Below, in pieces: positions 1 to 6,852 of a stretch of DNA of 13,641 bases. The DNA is taken from positions 1-13,641 of the forward strand of contig JANXQX010000094.1 in the NCBI GenBank assembly GCA_025353305.1, in the 5' to 3' direction. The DNA is from Holophagaceae bacterium (GTDB lineage Bacteria > Acidobacteriota > Holophagae > Holophagales > Holophagaceae). The notes below the pieces were generated by a model. The model had not been told where the DNA came from. It searched no databases and worked only from the letters and a program-made list of their open reading frames with translations. Position 1 is the first letter of the stretch; every line of letters begins with the position of its first letter. A program made the position numbers and the translations under genes.

Positions 1-61
1 TTCCTGTGTTGTATCGAGTCTGAGCGGATTTCCATTGGGCCTTGTCCAGTAGAATGGATTG

Positions 62-1339
62 ATGCCCGAACCCGATGTTTTCTTCCGCCACGTCACACCC
101 CTTGGCACCGAAATTCTCGTGGAGCCAATTCCCCATGTGCGGAGCTGTGCGGTGGGCTTCTGGGTGCGGCGGGGGAGCTGTCACGAGGCCGGGCATGAAG
201 AAGGCCTGGCCCACTTCATCGAACACACCGTTTTCAAGGGCACCGAACGTTTCCCGGATCCTGAATCCATGTCCGCGGCCACGGACCGGCTGGGCGGCAG
301 TGTGGATGCCTTCACAGGCAAGGAAGTGGCCTGCTTCTACGGCAAGGTGCTCGCGGACCAGTTGCCGGACCTGGTGACGTTGCTCGGGGAACTGGTGACG
401 ACGCCGATCTTCAACGGGGAAGAACTGGCGCGGGAACGGGACGTAATCCTGGAGGAAATCGCCCAAAGCGAGGACCAGCCGGATGACTGGGTGACCGAGA
501 TCTTTTACGAAAAATTCTGGGAGGGCGGCCCCCTGGCCCATCCCATTCTCGGCAAGCGGGAACAGGTTGCGACTTACGGACGGCACGAATCCCAGTCTTT
601 CTTTTCGAACACCTACACCGCGCCAAACCTGCTCATCACCGCTGCGGGCGCCATCAATCCTGGGCATTTCATGGACCTACTGCGCCCCATCCTGGACCAG
701 CTGCCGAAAGGGCATTCTGCGAGCTCACCCACGGCTCATCGGATCACCCCTTTCCTGTTGAACGAGAGTCGCAAAGCCTTGCAGCAGACAAGTCTCGTGT
801 TGGGCTTCCCGGCCCCGGCCCACCGCCATCCCGATCGCATTGCGGCGGGTTTGCTGGGCTATGTGCTGGGCGGTGGCATGTCCTCGCGGCTTTTCATGGA
901 GCTGCGGGAACGCCATGGTCTGTGCTATTCCGTGGGTTCCTACCTGACCCACTATGCCGACACCGGCGCCCTTCAGATATCCGTCGGATGTGCCCCGAAG
1001 CAGGCCCGGGAAGTGGTGCGTCGCGCCATGGCCGAATGCGCCCGGATCATTAGCTCTGGTGTGAGCGAGGACGAACTCGATCGGGCCAAATTGCAGTCCC
1101 GGACGAGCCTGGTCTTCAGTCTGGAAAGCAGCAACAGCCGCATGTTCAGCCTTGCGAACCAATCCCTGCAGTTGGGGGAGGTCCTTTCCATAGACCAGCA
1201 GCTCGCCGAGATCAATCAGGTCACCTGCGAACAGATTCAACGCGTGGCCAATGCATGGCTGGATCCATCCACACTGGGCCTGGCAGCCCTGGGAACCAGG
1301 CGCGGCAGCGAAATCCGAGCCAAGGATCTGGTGGCTTGA
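62..1339 (+). CDS. M16 family zinc metallopeptidase (insulinase/processing-peptidase type)
   Basis: Probable zinc endopeptidase of the single-unit, about 420-residue M16 class (pitrilysin / mitochondrial processing peptidase relatives), which degrades or trims small peptides and protein segments. The inverted zinc motif HFIEH is at residues 51-55 (zinc ligands H51 and H55, catalytic E54). The distal Glu ligand is E131 or E132 in an 'ILEEIAQSED' segment about 77 residues on, as the family expects. The C-terminal half carries the R...Y substrate-binding signature (SSRLFMELRERHGLCYS, R276 and Y289). The length of 425 aa is complete for the family. No signal peptide is visible, so it is probably cytoplasmic. 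I chose the ATG at 62; a TTG directly before it (59) is possible. The in-frame stop at 50-52 excludes a longer protein. No clear Shine-Dalgarno is seen. The next gene starts 13 bases after the stop, suggesting co-transcription. The natural substrate cannot be read from the sequence. Confidence 0.93.
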   Translation: MPEPDVFFRHVTPLGTEILVEPIPHVRSCAVGFWVRRGSCHEAGHEEGLAHFIEHTVFKGTERFPDPESMSAATDRLGGSVDAFTGKEVACFYGKVLADQLPDLVTLLGELVTTPIFNGEELARERDVILEEIAQSEDQPDDWVTEIFYEKFWEGGPLAHPILGKREQVATYGRHESQSFFSNTYTAPNLLITAAGAINPGHFMDLLRPILDQLPKGHSASSPTAHRITPFLLNESRKALQQTSLVLGFPAPAHRHPDRIAAGLLGYVLGGGMSSRLFMELRERHGLCYSVGSYLTHYADTGALQISVGCAPKQAREVVRRAMAECARIISSGVSEDELDRAKLQSRTSLVFSLESSNSRMFSLANQSLQLGEVLSIDQQLAEINQVTCEQIQRVANAWLDPSTLGLAALGTRRGSEIRAKDLVA

Positions 1340-1352
1340 CCATGGCCGCCCC

Positions 1353-2360
1353 ATGAGCTGGAAACCCTCACCGAGAGCCGATTTGGATCCATCCACGCTC
1401 CAGCTCGATGCGATGCAGAGGATCTTTCTTGCAAGTCTTGATGGCACCAGCGATGTCCAGACCTTGGCAAAGACCACGGGTCTTTCTCCGGAGCGAATGG
1501 AGGCGTTCCTGGCCAAGCTCGTCAACCTGGGGGCCGTGACTGCCGAAGATCACGATCCTATTTCTTCGGGTAGCCCAAGCGACCCCCAGGACGAGATATT
1601 TCTGCCAGCGAGCGAACCAGAACCATTGGAGATGGACGAACAAGCATCCGCCGAGGAAGACACAAGTGCCGAGGTTGCGGACACTGCCACGCACCGGAAA
1701 CTGTACGAGCAGAGCCTTCATCATCGTCCTGTGGATGAACGGGTGGCCTTGGCCCATCTAGCCCTGGAGCCGGAGCTGAGTGCCTACTGCTTCGACCCGA
1801 TGCCGAAAGTCATCCAGGCGATCCTGGAGAATCCGCACGCGGGTTTGGCGCAGGCCAGACTCATCGCGAGCCATCATCGGAACCCGGCGGGGCTCGAAGC
1901 CGTGGCGGCGCGTGTTCCCTACGCCAACGATGCCGGCGTGCGCCGCGGACTGCTCCAGAACCCGCAACTTCCCGGCACCGTATTCCGGCGCTTATGGTCT
2001 TCGCGGCGCCTCTCGGAACAGTACTTGGTCACAATTTCGCGTGACGCGCCTGAACAGACCCGCCGCCTGGCGCGGGATGTCTTGCGTACCAGCTTCCTGC
2101 AGAGAACGGGGGAAGAGCGGGTGGAACTGATCCTCAGCACTGAAGGGCGTTGCCTGGCCTTGCTCGCCGGACTGACGGTCGATGGCAAGACGACGGCGCT
2201 GCTCTGCCGCCGCACCTACGTTTCAAACATCCTCATCCAGAACATCGCTCGCTGGAGTGCCGCGCCGCCCCAGTTGATCGCCCACCTCAGGAAGCAGGAT
2301 GCCGTCCGGCGCAATCCTCAACTGCGCCTGATGCTGGAACGCCATCCCAACGCGAGCTGA
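1353..2360 (+). CDS. Uncharacterised protein: winged-helix-like N-terminus, acidic linker, LRV/HEAT-like helical repeats
   Basis: I do not recognise a named family. The 335-residue protein appears to have three parts. Residues 12-63 resemble a small helical, winged-helix-like module ('GTSDVQTLAKTTGLSPERME' then a helix ending in LVNLGAV). Residues 70-112 form a low-complexity linker rich in Asp, Glu, Ser and Pro. Residues 115-335 are helical, with recurring 'NP' turns followed by hydrophobic helices (near residues 160, 177, 203 and 321), reminiscent of leucine-rich-repeat-variant or HEAT-like repeats. There is no signal peptide, membrane segment or obvious catalytic motif, so a cytoplasmic scaffold or protein-binding role is a guess. 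The start at 1353 is preferred because an upstream in-frame ATG at 1251 would overlap the M16 gene by about 90 bases and add a Trp-rich stretch typical of out-of-frame translation. No strong ribosome binding site is seen. It follows the M16 peptidase by 13 bases, probably in the same transcript. Confidence 0.8.
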   Translation: MSWKPSPRADLDPSTLQLDAMQRIFLASLDGTSDVQTLAKTTGLSPERMEAFLAKLVNLGAVTAEDHDPISSGSPSDPQDEIFLPASEPEPLEMDEQASAEEDTSAEVADTATHRKLYEQSLHHRPVDERVALAHLALEPELSAYCFDPMPKVIQAILENPHAGLAQARLIASHHRNPAGLEAVAARVPYANDAGVRRGLLQNPQLPGTVFRRLWSSRRLSEQYLVTISRDAPEQTRRLARDVLRTSFLQRTGEERVELILSTEGRCLALLAGLTVDGKTTALLCRRTYVSNILIQNIARWSAAPPQLIAHLRKQDAVRRNPQLRLMLERHPNAS

Positions 2361-2384
2361 GACCCATGATGACGATGAACTGAA

Positions 2385-3176
2385 TCAATCAGCCACAAGG
2401 GGTTCCCGGCGCGCTACCATCACCACCAAGGCAACAACAGCGAGTGCCGCAGCCACATGCTTCAGGGCGTGTCCGGACATGCTGCCGCCTGTGGCGCGGA
2501 ACACGGCCGCATCCCATTGTTCCAGGGCCTTGGCCGTGACGTACCAGAGCAGCAGCCAGGCCATATCCCCGGTGCGGGTGTAGCGCGGCGGAAAGAACGC
2601 CATCATCAGCGGGATGGCGAGCATCGGATAGAACTGCACCAACAGGTAGAAGCGCAGGTCGCCGACTCCGGTGAGTTCGCCCCTGCGCCAGACTTCCGCA
2701 CTTAGAATGCCAAGCAGCAGGAAGGGCAGCAGCAAAAGCGCGCCCACCTTCGCGTGAATGCGCTCTGCTATCACCGCCGACAACAAAGCCATGAACACGA
2801 GTGTCATGGGCAGGCGGTCCCAGAAGAGCGTACGGTTGTCTGGGTGCAGGTGGTAATAGCCCGATCCAAACCCCACCAGCAGCACCGCAGCAAAGGCAAC
2901 GATATAGGCCCATCGCTCGAAGGGTGCACCGAATCGAGGTTGCGGATTCCGAACCATCACCCAAAGCGCCGCCAGACCTACCGGAATGAAGGCCGCATTG
3001 GAAACCACGTTCCAGAAATTCGAGATGCCCAGCAGCGTCCGCTGATCCGCGAACGCATGGTAGGCCGCGGGCTGCGGGATGCGGGGAAGCAGGAGAGCTA
3101 GGACGAGCACACCCGCAGTGAGTGCCAACAGCACCATGATGCGGAAGCGATATGTGAAATGGCCGGTTGGATTCAT
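2385..3176 (-). CDS. Ceramidase-like integral membrane hydrolase (alkaline ceramidase / CREST superfamily)
   Basis: A polytopic membrane protein of 263 aa with about seven hydrophobic helices (roughly 12-30, 57-75, 88-108, 120-138, 144-162, 173-195, 238-256). It matches the alkaline ceramidase/phytoceramidase family, zinc-dependent amidases that cleave ceramide into a sphingoid base and a fatty acid. The metal-site pattern is complete: S105-x3-H109, D120 eleven residues later in 'WDRLPM', and H236-x3-H240 in the last helix. The spacing equals the S77/H81/D92 and H217/H221 arrangement that I recall for human ACER3. The 'FWNVVSN' segment (54-60) is also family-typical, but the acidic calcium-site residues of eukaryotic enzymes look only partly kept. 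An AGGGTGA ribosome binding site lies just upstream (3180-3186, minus strand). It stands alone on the minus strand, divergent from the FKBP gene and convergent with the repeat-protein gene. The real substrate is unknown; the wider superfamily also includes lipid and receptor-like hydrolases. Confidence 0.82.
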   Translation of the reverse strand: MNPTGHFTYRFRIMVLLALTAGVLVLALLLPRIPQPAAYHAFADQRTLLGISNFWNVVSNAAFIPVGLAALWVMVRNPQPRFGAPFERWAYIVAFAAVLLVGFGSGYYHLHPDNRTLFWDRLPMTLVFMALLSAVIAERIHAKVGALLLLPFLLLGILSAEVWRRGELTGVGDLRFYLLVQFYPMLAIPLMMAFFPPRYTRTGDMAWLLLWYVTAKALEQWDAAVFRATGGSMSGHALKHVAAALAVVALVVMVARREPLVAD

Positions 3177-3278
3177 GCTTCACCCTAGCACCTGGAATCG
3201 AATGGACTTTGGGCTGATTCGGCCATTCCCGATCGCTGATTCGGGTGCTCCAAGGTACACTGGAGACTCAACCCTGAC

Positions 3279-3283
3279 AGGAG
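3279..3283 (+). promoter_or_regulatory. Shine-Dalgarno AGGAG fixing the FKBP start
   Basis: AGGAG sits five bases before the ATG at 3289. It supports this start over the upstream in-frame ATGs, which would extend the reading frame backwards across the divergent promoter region and into the ceramidase-like gene. Confidence 0.8.
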
Positions 3284-3288
3284 TTCAC

Positions 3289-3756
3289 ATGCTGTTCCGC
3301 ACTCTTCTGACCGCCACGCTGGCCCTCAACCTCGGCGCTTCGCCTGTGGATGGCCCCAAAGCCGACACCGCCCAGAAAGCCCCCGCCCCCACCCAGGAGA
3401 AAAAGATGATCACCACCGCCAGCGGCCTTCAGTACACAGACACAGTCGAAGGCAGCGGCGCCTCGCCTGTGAAAGGCAAGACCTGCGTCATGCACTACAC
3501 CGGCTGGCTGTGGGATGGCAAGGCCAAGGGCGCCAAATTCGATTCCTCCGTGGATCGTGGGCAGCCTTTCGAATTCACCATCGGCGTTGGCCAGGTCATC
3601 AAGGGCTGGGACGAGGGCGTGATGACCATGAAAGTCGGCGGCAAGCGCACGCTCATCATCCCGAGCGCCCTGGGTTACGGCAGCCGCGGCGCCGGCGGAG
3701 TCATCCCCCCCAACGCGACCCTCTGCTTCGACGTGGAGCTGCTCGGCATCAAGTAG
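3289..3756 (+). CDS. Exported FKBP-type peptidyl-prolyl cis-trans isomerase
   Basis: A folding catalyst that isomerises X-Pro bonds. Residues 1-17 look like a Sec signal peptide (charged start, hydrophobic [13 protein letters not shown] core, likely cut near Ala17), so the 155-aa protein should act in the periplasm. No lipobox Cys is present. A short Ala/Pro/Lys linker (about 18-40) leads to one FKBP domain (45-155). The classical pocket residues are all visible: Y70, F84-D85, F96, V103-I104, W107, Y130 and F147, implying an active, FK506-type site. Architecture and size fit the short FkpA/Mip-related or FklB-like forms, but without their dimerisation domain. The start at 3289 is set by AGGAG and the signal peptide. 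It is the first gene of a tight plus-strand cluster; rlmN begins 16 bases after its stop with no terminator between. Gene naming within the FKBP family is uncertain. Confidence 0.93.
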   Translation: MLFRTLLTATLALNLGASPVDGPKADTAQKAPAPTQEKKMITTASGLQYTDTVEGSGASPVKGKTCVMHYTGWLWDGKAKGAKFDSSVDRGQPFEFTIGVGQVIKGWDEGVMTMKVGGKRTLIIPSALGYGSRGAGGVIPPNATLCFDVELLGIK

Positions 3757-3772
3757 GCAATCTCGAGGCGCA

Positions 3773-4843
3773 ATGATTCAGAACGCCATGATGCCCTGGG
3801 ACGCCCCGGCCCCTGAAAAGGCGGGGCGTCCTTCGGCGTTCGGGCTGCTGCCTGAAGACCTGAAGGCGCTCGGTTGCCCCAACGATGCTGACCATCTCTT
3901 CTCGCTCTTGCAGCGGCCCTGGGCTTGGGCGGGAGGCGCGCCGAAATTCGGCAAAGAGAACCGCGCTTTCCTGGAAACCGTCGCGGACTTGAGCCTGCCG
4001 GGAATCGACGAATCCCTGGAGTCCTCCGATGGCGCCCGGAAGCTGGCCCTGCGGCTCTCCGATGGCCGACGCATTGAAACGGTCCACATGCCCCGGCTCG
4101 TGAAAAATTCCCGGGTCACCCTCTGCCTCAGCAGCCAGGTGGGCTGCGCCATGGGTTGCACCTTTTGCGCCACGGGCGCCATGGGAATCCAGCGGAACCT
4201 AAGCGCCGGGGAGATCGTGGGCCAGGTGCTATCGGTGATGTCGTCCCTGGGCCCCGGAAACGCATCCCGGCTCACCCTGGTCTTCATGGGCATGGGCGAA
4301 CCCCTGCACAATCTCGACCATGTGCATCGGGCCATCCGGGTGCTCACCCACCGGTCGGGCCTTTGCCTGCCGGCGCGCCGCATCACCGTGAGCACAGCCG
4401 GCCTCGTCATCGGCATCGAGAAATTGGCCGGGCTGAAACCACGGCCGTTGCTGGCGCTGAGCCTGAATGCCACCAGCGATTCGGCCCGCAGCCGGACCAT
4501 GCCAGTGAACAAGGTCTGGAACCTGGCCAGGTTGCGGGCGGCCCTGGACACCTGGGGTCTCAGGTCCAATGAGAAATTCACCTTCGAATATGTGCTGATG
4601 GCCGGCGAGAACGACACCGATGAAGACGCCGATCGCCTGGTGGCCTGGCTCGGTGACCTGGCTCGGGGGCATAACCTGAACCTGATCCCCATGAACGAGC
4701 ACCGCGCGAGCGATTTCCGGGTGCCCGGGGAAGCCCGCATCCAGGCCTTCTCCGATCGCCTGAAAAGCCACGGTTGCTTCGTCACCGTGCGCCGATCCCG
4801 GGGCCGCGATGTCAGCGCCGCCTGCGGCCAGTTGGTGAAGTGA
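3773..4843 (+). CDS. rlmN: Dual-specificity RNA methyltransferase RlmN (23S rRNA A2503 / tRNA A37 C2-methylation)
   Basis: A radical-SAM methyl synthase that places a C2 methyl group on A2503 of 23S rRNA and, in several bacteria, A37 of some tRNAs, tuning translational accuracy. The 356-aa protein shows the 4Fe-4S motif C125-x3-C129-x2-C132 inside 'SSQVGCAMGCTFC', the family Cys C118 just before it, a SAM-binding 'GMGEPLHN' segment, and the methyl-carrying Cys C351 in the terminal 'AACGQL' motif. Both mechanistic cysteines are present, so it should be active. Cfr, the resistance paralogue that methylates C8, is less likely given the full RlmN-type termini and housekeeping setting. A GAGG lies four bases before the ATG at 3773; ATGs at 3788 and 3791 are possible alternatives. 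Its TGA overlaps the purU ATG by one base (TGATG), a sign of coupled translation. Confidence 0.95.
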   Translation: MIQNAMMPWDAPAPEKAGRPSAFGLLPEDLKALGCPNDADHLFSLLQRPWAWAGGAPKFGKENRAFLETVADLSLPGIDESLESSDGARKLALRLSDGRRIETVHMPRLVKNSRVTLCLSSQVGCAMGCTFCATGAMGIQRNLSAGEIVGQVLSVMSSLGPGNASRLTLVFMGMGEPLHNLDHVHRAIRVLTHRSGLCLPARRITVSTAGLVIGIEKLAGLKPRPLLALSLNATSDSARSRTMPVNKVWNLARLRAALDTWGLRSNEKFTFEYVLMAGENDTDEDADRLVAWLGDLARGHNLNLIPMNEHRASDFRVPGEARIQAFSDRLKSHGCFVTVRRSRGRDVSAACGQLVK

Positions 4844-5715
4844 TGAACCTGATGAAGCCGACGGCGACGCTCCTTATCTCGTGTCCAGACCAGAAGGGCA
4901 TCGTGGCACGCCTTTCCCACTTCGTGTTCCAGCACGGCGGGAACATCGTGGATTCGGACCACCACACGGATTTTTCGGTGGATCGCTTTCTCGGGCGCAT
5001 CGAATGGGAGATGGAGGGATTCGGGATCTCGAAGGCCGAGTTGCCAGCTGCCTTGGCCGAGGTGGCCGATCCCATGGGCGGGGCCGGAGGCCGGCCCTGG
5101 CAGCTCCATTTCAGCGACGAGGTGCCGCGCTTGTCCATCTGGTGCAGCCGGCAGGACCACTGCCTGCTCGACCTGCTGTGGCGCCACAGGGCCGGCGAGC
5201 TGAGGGCCGAGATCCCCATCATCCTGAGCAACCACGAAGACCTGGAGCCCATCGCCGGACAGTTCGGAATCCCCTTCCAGCACGTGCCCGTGGCACAGGG
5301 GTCGAAAGCTGAGGCCGAAGCACGCCTCCTGGCCCTGATGAAACAGCATCGGGTGGACCTGGTGGTGCTGGCGAAATACATGCAAGTGTTGAGCGATGAT
5401 TTCCTCAGGTCTTTCCCTTCGGTCATGAACATCCACCACAGCTTCCTGCCGGCCTTCGCCGGAGCCCAGCCCTACCACCAGGCCCACGCTCGGGGCGTCA
5501 AGGTCATCGGCGCCACGGCCCACTACGTCACGCCGGAGCTGGATGCGGGCCCCATCATCGAGCAGGAGATCACCCGTGTGAGCCACCGGGACACGGTGGA
5601 GGACCTCATCCGCAAGGGCCGGGATCTGGAACGCATGGTCCTGGCCCGGGCAGTGCGGCTGCACCTGCAGTACCGCGTCCTGAATTATGGAAACCGAACC
5701 GTGGTCTTTGAGTGA
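4843..5715 (+). CDS. purU: Formyltetrahydrofolate deformylase
   Basis: Hydrolyses 10-formyl-tetrahydrofolate to formate and tetrahydrofolate. This balances the one-carbon pool and supplies formate, for example to a PurT-type glycinamide ribonucleotide transformylase. The 290-aa protein has the expected two parts: an N-terminal ACT regulatory domain (about 7-85, starting TATLLISCPDQKGIVARLS) and a C-terminal formyltransferase-fold catalytic domain (about 93-285). The catalytic triad can be placed: N196 and H198 in 'MNIHHSFLP', and D234 in 'ELDAGPIIEQ', with H227 in 'GATAHYV'. The 'NIHHSFLPAFAGAQPYHQA' region distinguishes PurU from PurN, as does the ACT domain. The ATG at 4843 overlaps the rlmN stop; a second ATG three codons on (4852) is an alternative. 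The ACT domain in E. coli PurU responds to methionine and glycine; whether that holds here is unknown. Confidence 0.95.
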   Translation: MNLMKPTATLLISCPDQKGIVARLSHFVFQHGGNIVDSDHHTDFSVDRFLGRIEWEMEGFGISKAELPAALAEVADPMGGAGGRPWQLHFSDEVPRLSIWCSRQDHCLLDLLWRHRAGELRAEIPIILSNHEDLEPIAGQFGIPFQHVPVAQGSKAEAEARLLALMKQHRVDLVVLAKYMQVLSDDFLRSFPSVMNIHHSFLPAFAGAQPYHQAHARGVKVIGATAHYVTPELDAGPIIEQEITRVSHRDTVEDLIRKGRDLERMVLARAVRLHLQYRVLNYGNRTVVFE

Positions 5716-5719
5716 TCCC

Positions 5720-6178
5720 ATGCAGATAGCCGTCCATCAACTTCCCCATGCGCTCGGCCTGGAACTCCCAAGCTATGCGACCCCCCGCGCGGCGGGCATG
5801 GATCTGCGGGCGGCGATTCCTGAACCTGAAACATGGAGTCTGGAGCCCGGCCAGTGGCGGCTCGTGCCCACAGGCCTGGTGCTGGCCATTCCCGAAGGGT
5901 TTGAAGGTCAAGTAAGACCACGTTCGGGCTTGGCGCTGCGCCATGGTGTGACAGTGCTCAACGCACCAGGCACCATCGATGCCGACTACCGCGGCGAGGT
6001 GGCGGTGGTGCTCGTGAACCATGGCGGGACAACCTTCGAGCTGCGCCGGGGAGAACGCATCGCGCAACTCCTCGTCGCTCCCGTGGCAACCTGTGAATGG
6101 AAGCTTGAAACGACCAGCGCCGCCTTGGGGAACACCCATCGCGGCGCTGGTGGTTATGGTTCGACTGGAAAGAGCTAG
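5720..6178 (+). CDS. dut: Deoxyuridine 5'-triphosphate nucleotidohydrolase (dUTPase)
   Basis: Cleaves dUTP to dUMP and pyrophosphate, keeping uracil out of DNA and feeding thymidylate synthesis. All five motifs of the trimeric dUTPase family appear in order: I AGMDLRA (25-31), II PRSGLAL (67-73), III IDADYRGE (86-93), IV GERIAQL (111-117) and V RGAGGYGSTG (141-150). Motif V has Tyr where Phe is commonest, a conservative change at the residue that stacks on the uracil. The length of 152 aa is typical. I chose the ATG at 5720, four bases after the purU stop, because homologues begin close to this point. An ATG at 5687 inside purU would add 11 residues. It is the last gene of the FKBP-rlmN-purU-dut run. 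The convergent skp gene ends only eight bases beyond its stop, with no recognisable terminator between. Confidence 0.95.
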   Translation: MQIAVHQLPHALGLELPSYATPRAAGMDLRAAIPEPETWSLEPGQWRLVPTGLVLAIPEGFEGQVRPRSGLALRHGVTVLNAPGTIDADYRGEVAVVLVNHGGTTFELRRGERIAQLLVAPVATCEWKLETTSAALGNTHRGAGGYGSTGKS

Positions 6179-6186
6179 GACGCGTC

Positions 6187-6798
6187 TTAGCCGTTCTTTT
6201 TGGGGGCAGCGGGCTTGACGGCGGGCTTGGCGGCCGGCTTGGGCGCATCAGCCGAGGGGGCGGCAGACTTGCCTTCGTATTTGGCGTCGTAGCGCTTGGC
6301 GATTTCATCGGTGAATTCGACAGCCCACGTTTCATCCGTGAAGGCGAACATGCCCGCGTTCTGGCGGGTGTACTGGAAGACCACCTGGAGTTTCCGCTCC
6401 CGTGAGAGTGACTCTACGATCGGTCCCACTTCGGTCTGGAACTGGCCATAGATCTTGTCGCTCTCCTTGTTGAATTCCTTCTGGCTGTCTTCCTGGGCAC
6501 GCTTGAAGGCCACTTCGCCATCCTGGAGGTCGCGCTGAAGCTTGGCGCGGCCTTCGTCGGAAAGACCCGGGCTCTTGAGCTGCTCCGCCATCTTTTCCAG
6601 CTCTTTCTGCTTGGCCAGCAGCTTTTCCTGCAGACCTTTGCCGATGCCGTCCAACTGGTCCACGACCTTCTTGGCGCGGGCAGAGGTCTTGAAAAGCTGA
6701 TCCGGCGCGAAAATCGCGAAGCGGGGTGCCACTTCCTGGGCCAGCATGGGGGCTGAAGCAAGCGTGGTGATGGCGGCAAGGGCGAGAATTCGGCGCAT
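6187..6798 (-). CDS. skp: Skp/OmpH-family periplasmic chaperone
   Basis: A probable holdase that binds unfolded outer-membrane proteins in the periplasm and delivers them to the BAM complex. Residues 1-20 form a Sec signal peptide, with likely cleavage after the Ala of 'APMLA'. Residues 40-135 are a charged, Lys/Glu-rich helical stretch that fits the coiled-coil tentacles of Skp, flanked by short beta-forming segments ('PRFAIFAPDQLF' before and 'KLQVVFQYTRQNAGMFAF' after). At 203 aa it exceeds E. coli Skp (about 160) because of a C-terminal Ala/Pro/Lys tail (176-203). Its first strand departs from the common 'VDLQRVL'-type start, so the assignment rests on architecture and on position: it lies 54 bases downstream of bamA in the same direction, the classic bamA-skp pairing. 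GGAG sits six bases before the ATG. The symbol is by family and context. Confidence 0.85.
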   Translation of the reverse strand: MRRILALAAITTLASAPMLAQEVAPRFAIFAPDQLFKTSARAKKVVDQLDGIGKGLQEKLLAKQKELEKMAEQLKSPGLSDEGRAKLQRDLQDGEVAFKRAQEDSQKEFNKESDKIYGQFQTEVGPIVESLSRERKLQVVFQYTRQNAGMFAFTDETWAVEFTDEIAKRYDAKYEGKSAAPSADAPKPAAKPAVKPAAPKKNG

Positions 6799-6852
6799 GA
6801 GGGCTCCAATGACAAAGGAACTAGTTTATCGCAAAATGGGAAACTGATCCCG

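Noticed and set aside
1..61. The 3' end of an upstream gene
   Set aside because: Stops occur at 21-23 and 50-52 in two frames, but too few codons are present to tell a coding end from intergenic sequence.
1251..1352. A 34-codon upstream extension of the repeat-protein gene
   Set aside because: It overlaps the M16 gene out of frame, reads as a Trp/Pro-rich shadow and lacks a ribosome binding site.
1342..1356. A four-codon frame (ATG GCC GCC CCA TGA) whose stop overlaps the repeat-protein start, as a possible coupling leader peptide
   Set aside because: It has no ribosome binding site and is too short to separate from chance.
3079..3288. A 70-codon upstream extension of the FKBP gene
   Set aside because: It overlaps the ceramidase-like gene antisense and would bury the signal peptide; AGGAG marks the later start.
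3778..5721. A 647-codon open frame on the minus strand across rlmN and purU
   Set aside because: It runs antisense to two clearly recognised genes with intact catalytic motifs. Long antisense frames are common in GC-rich DNA, and its translation shows no recognisable domain.
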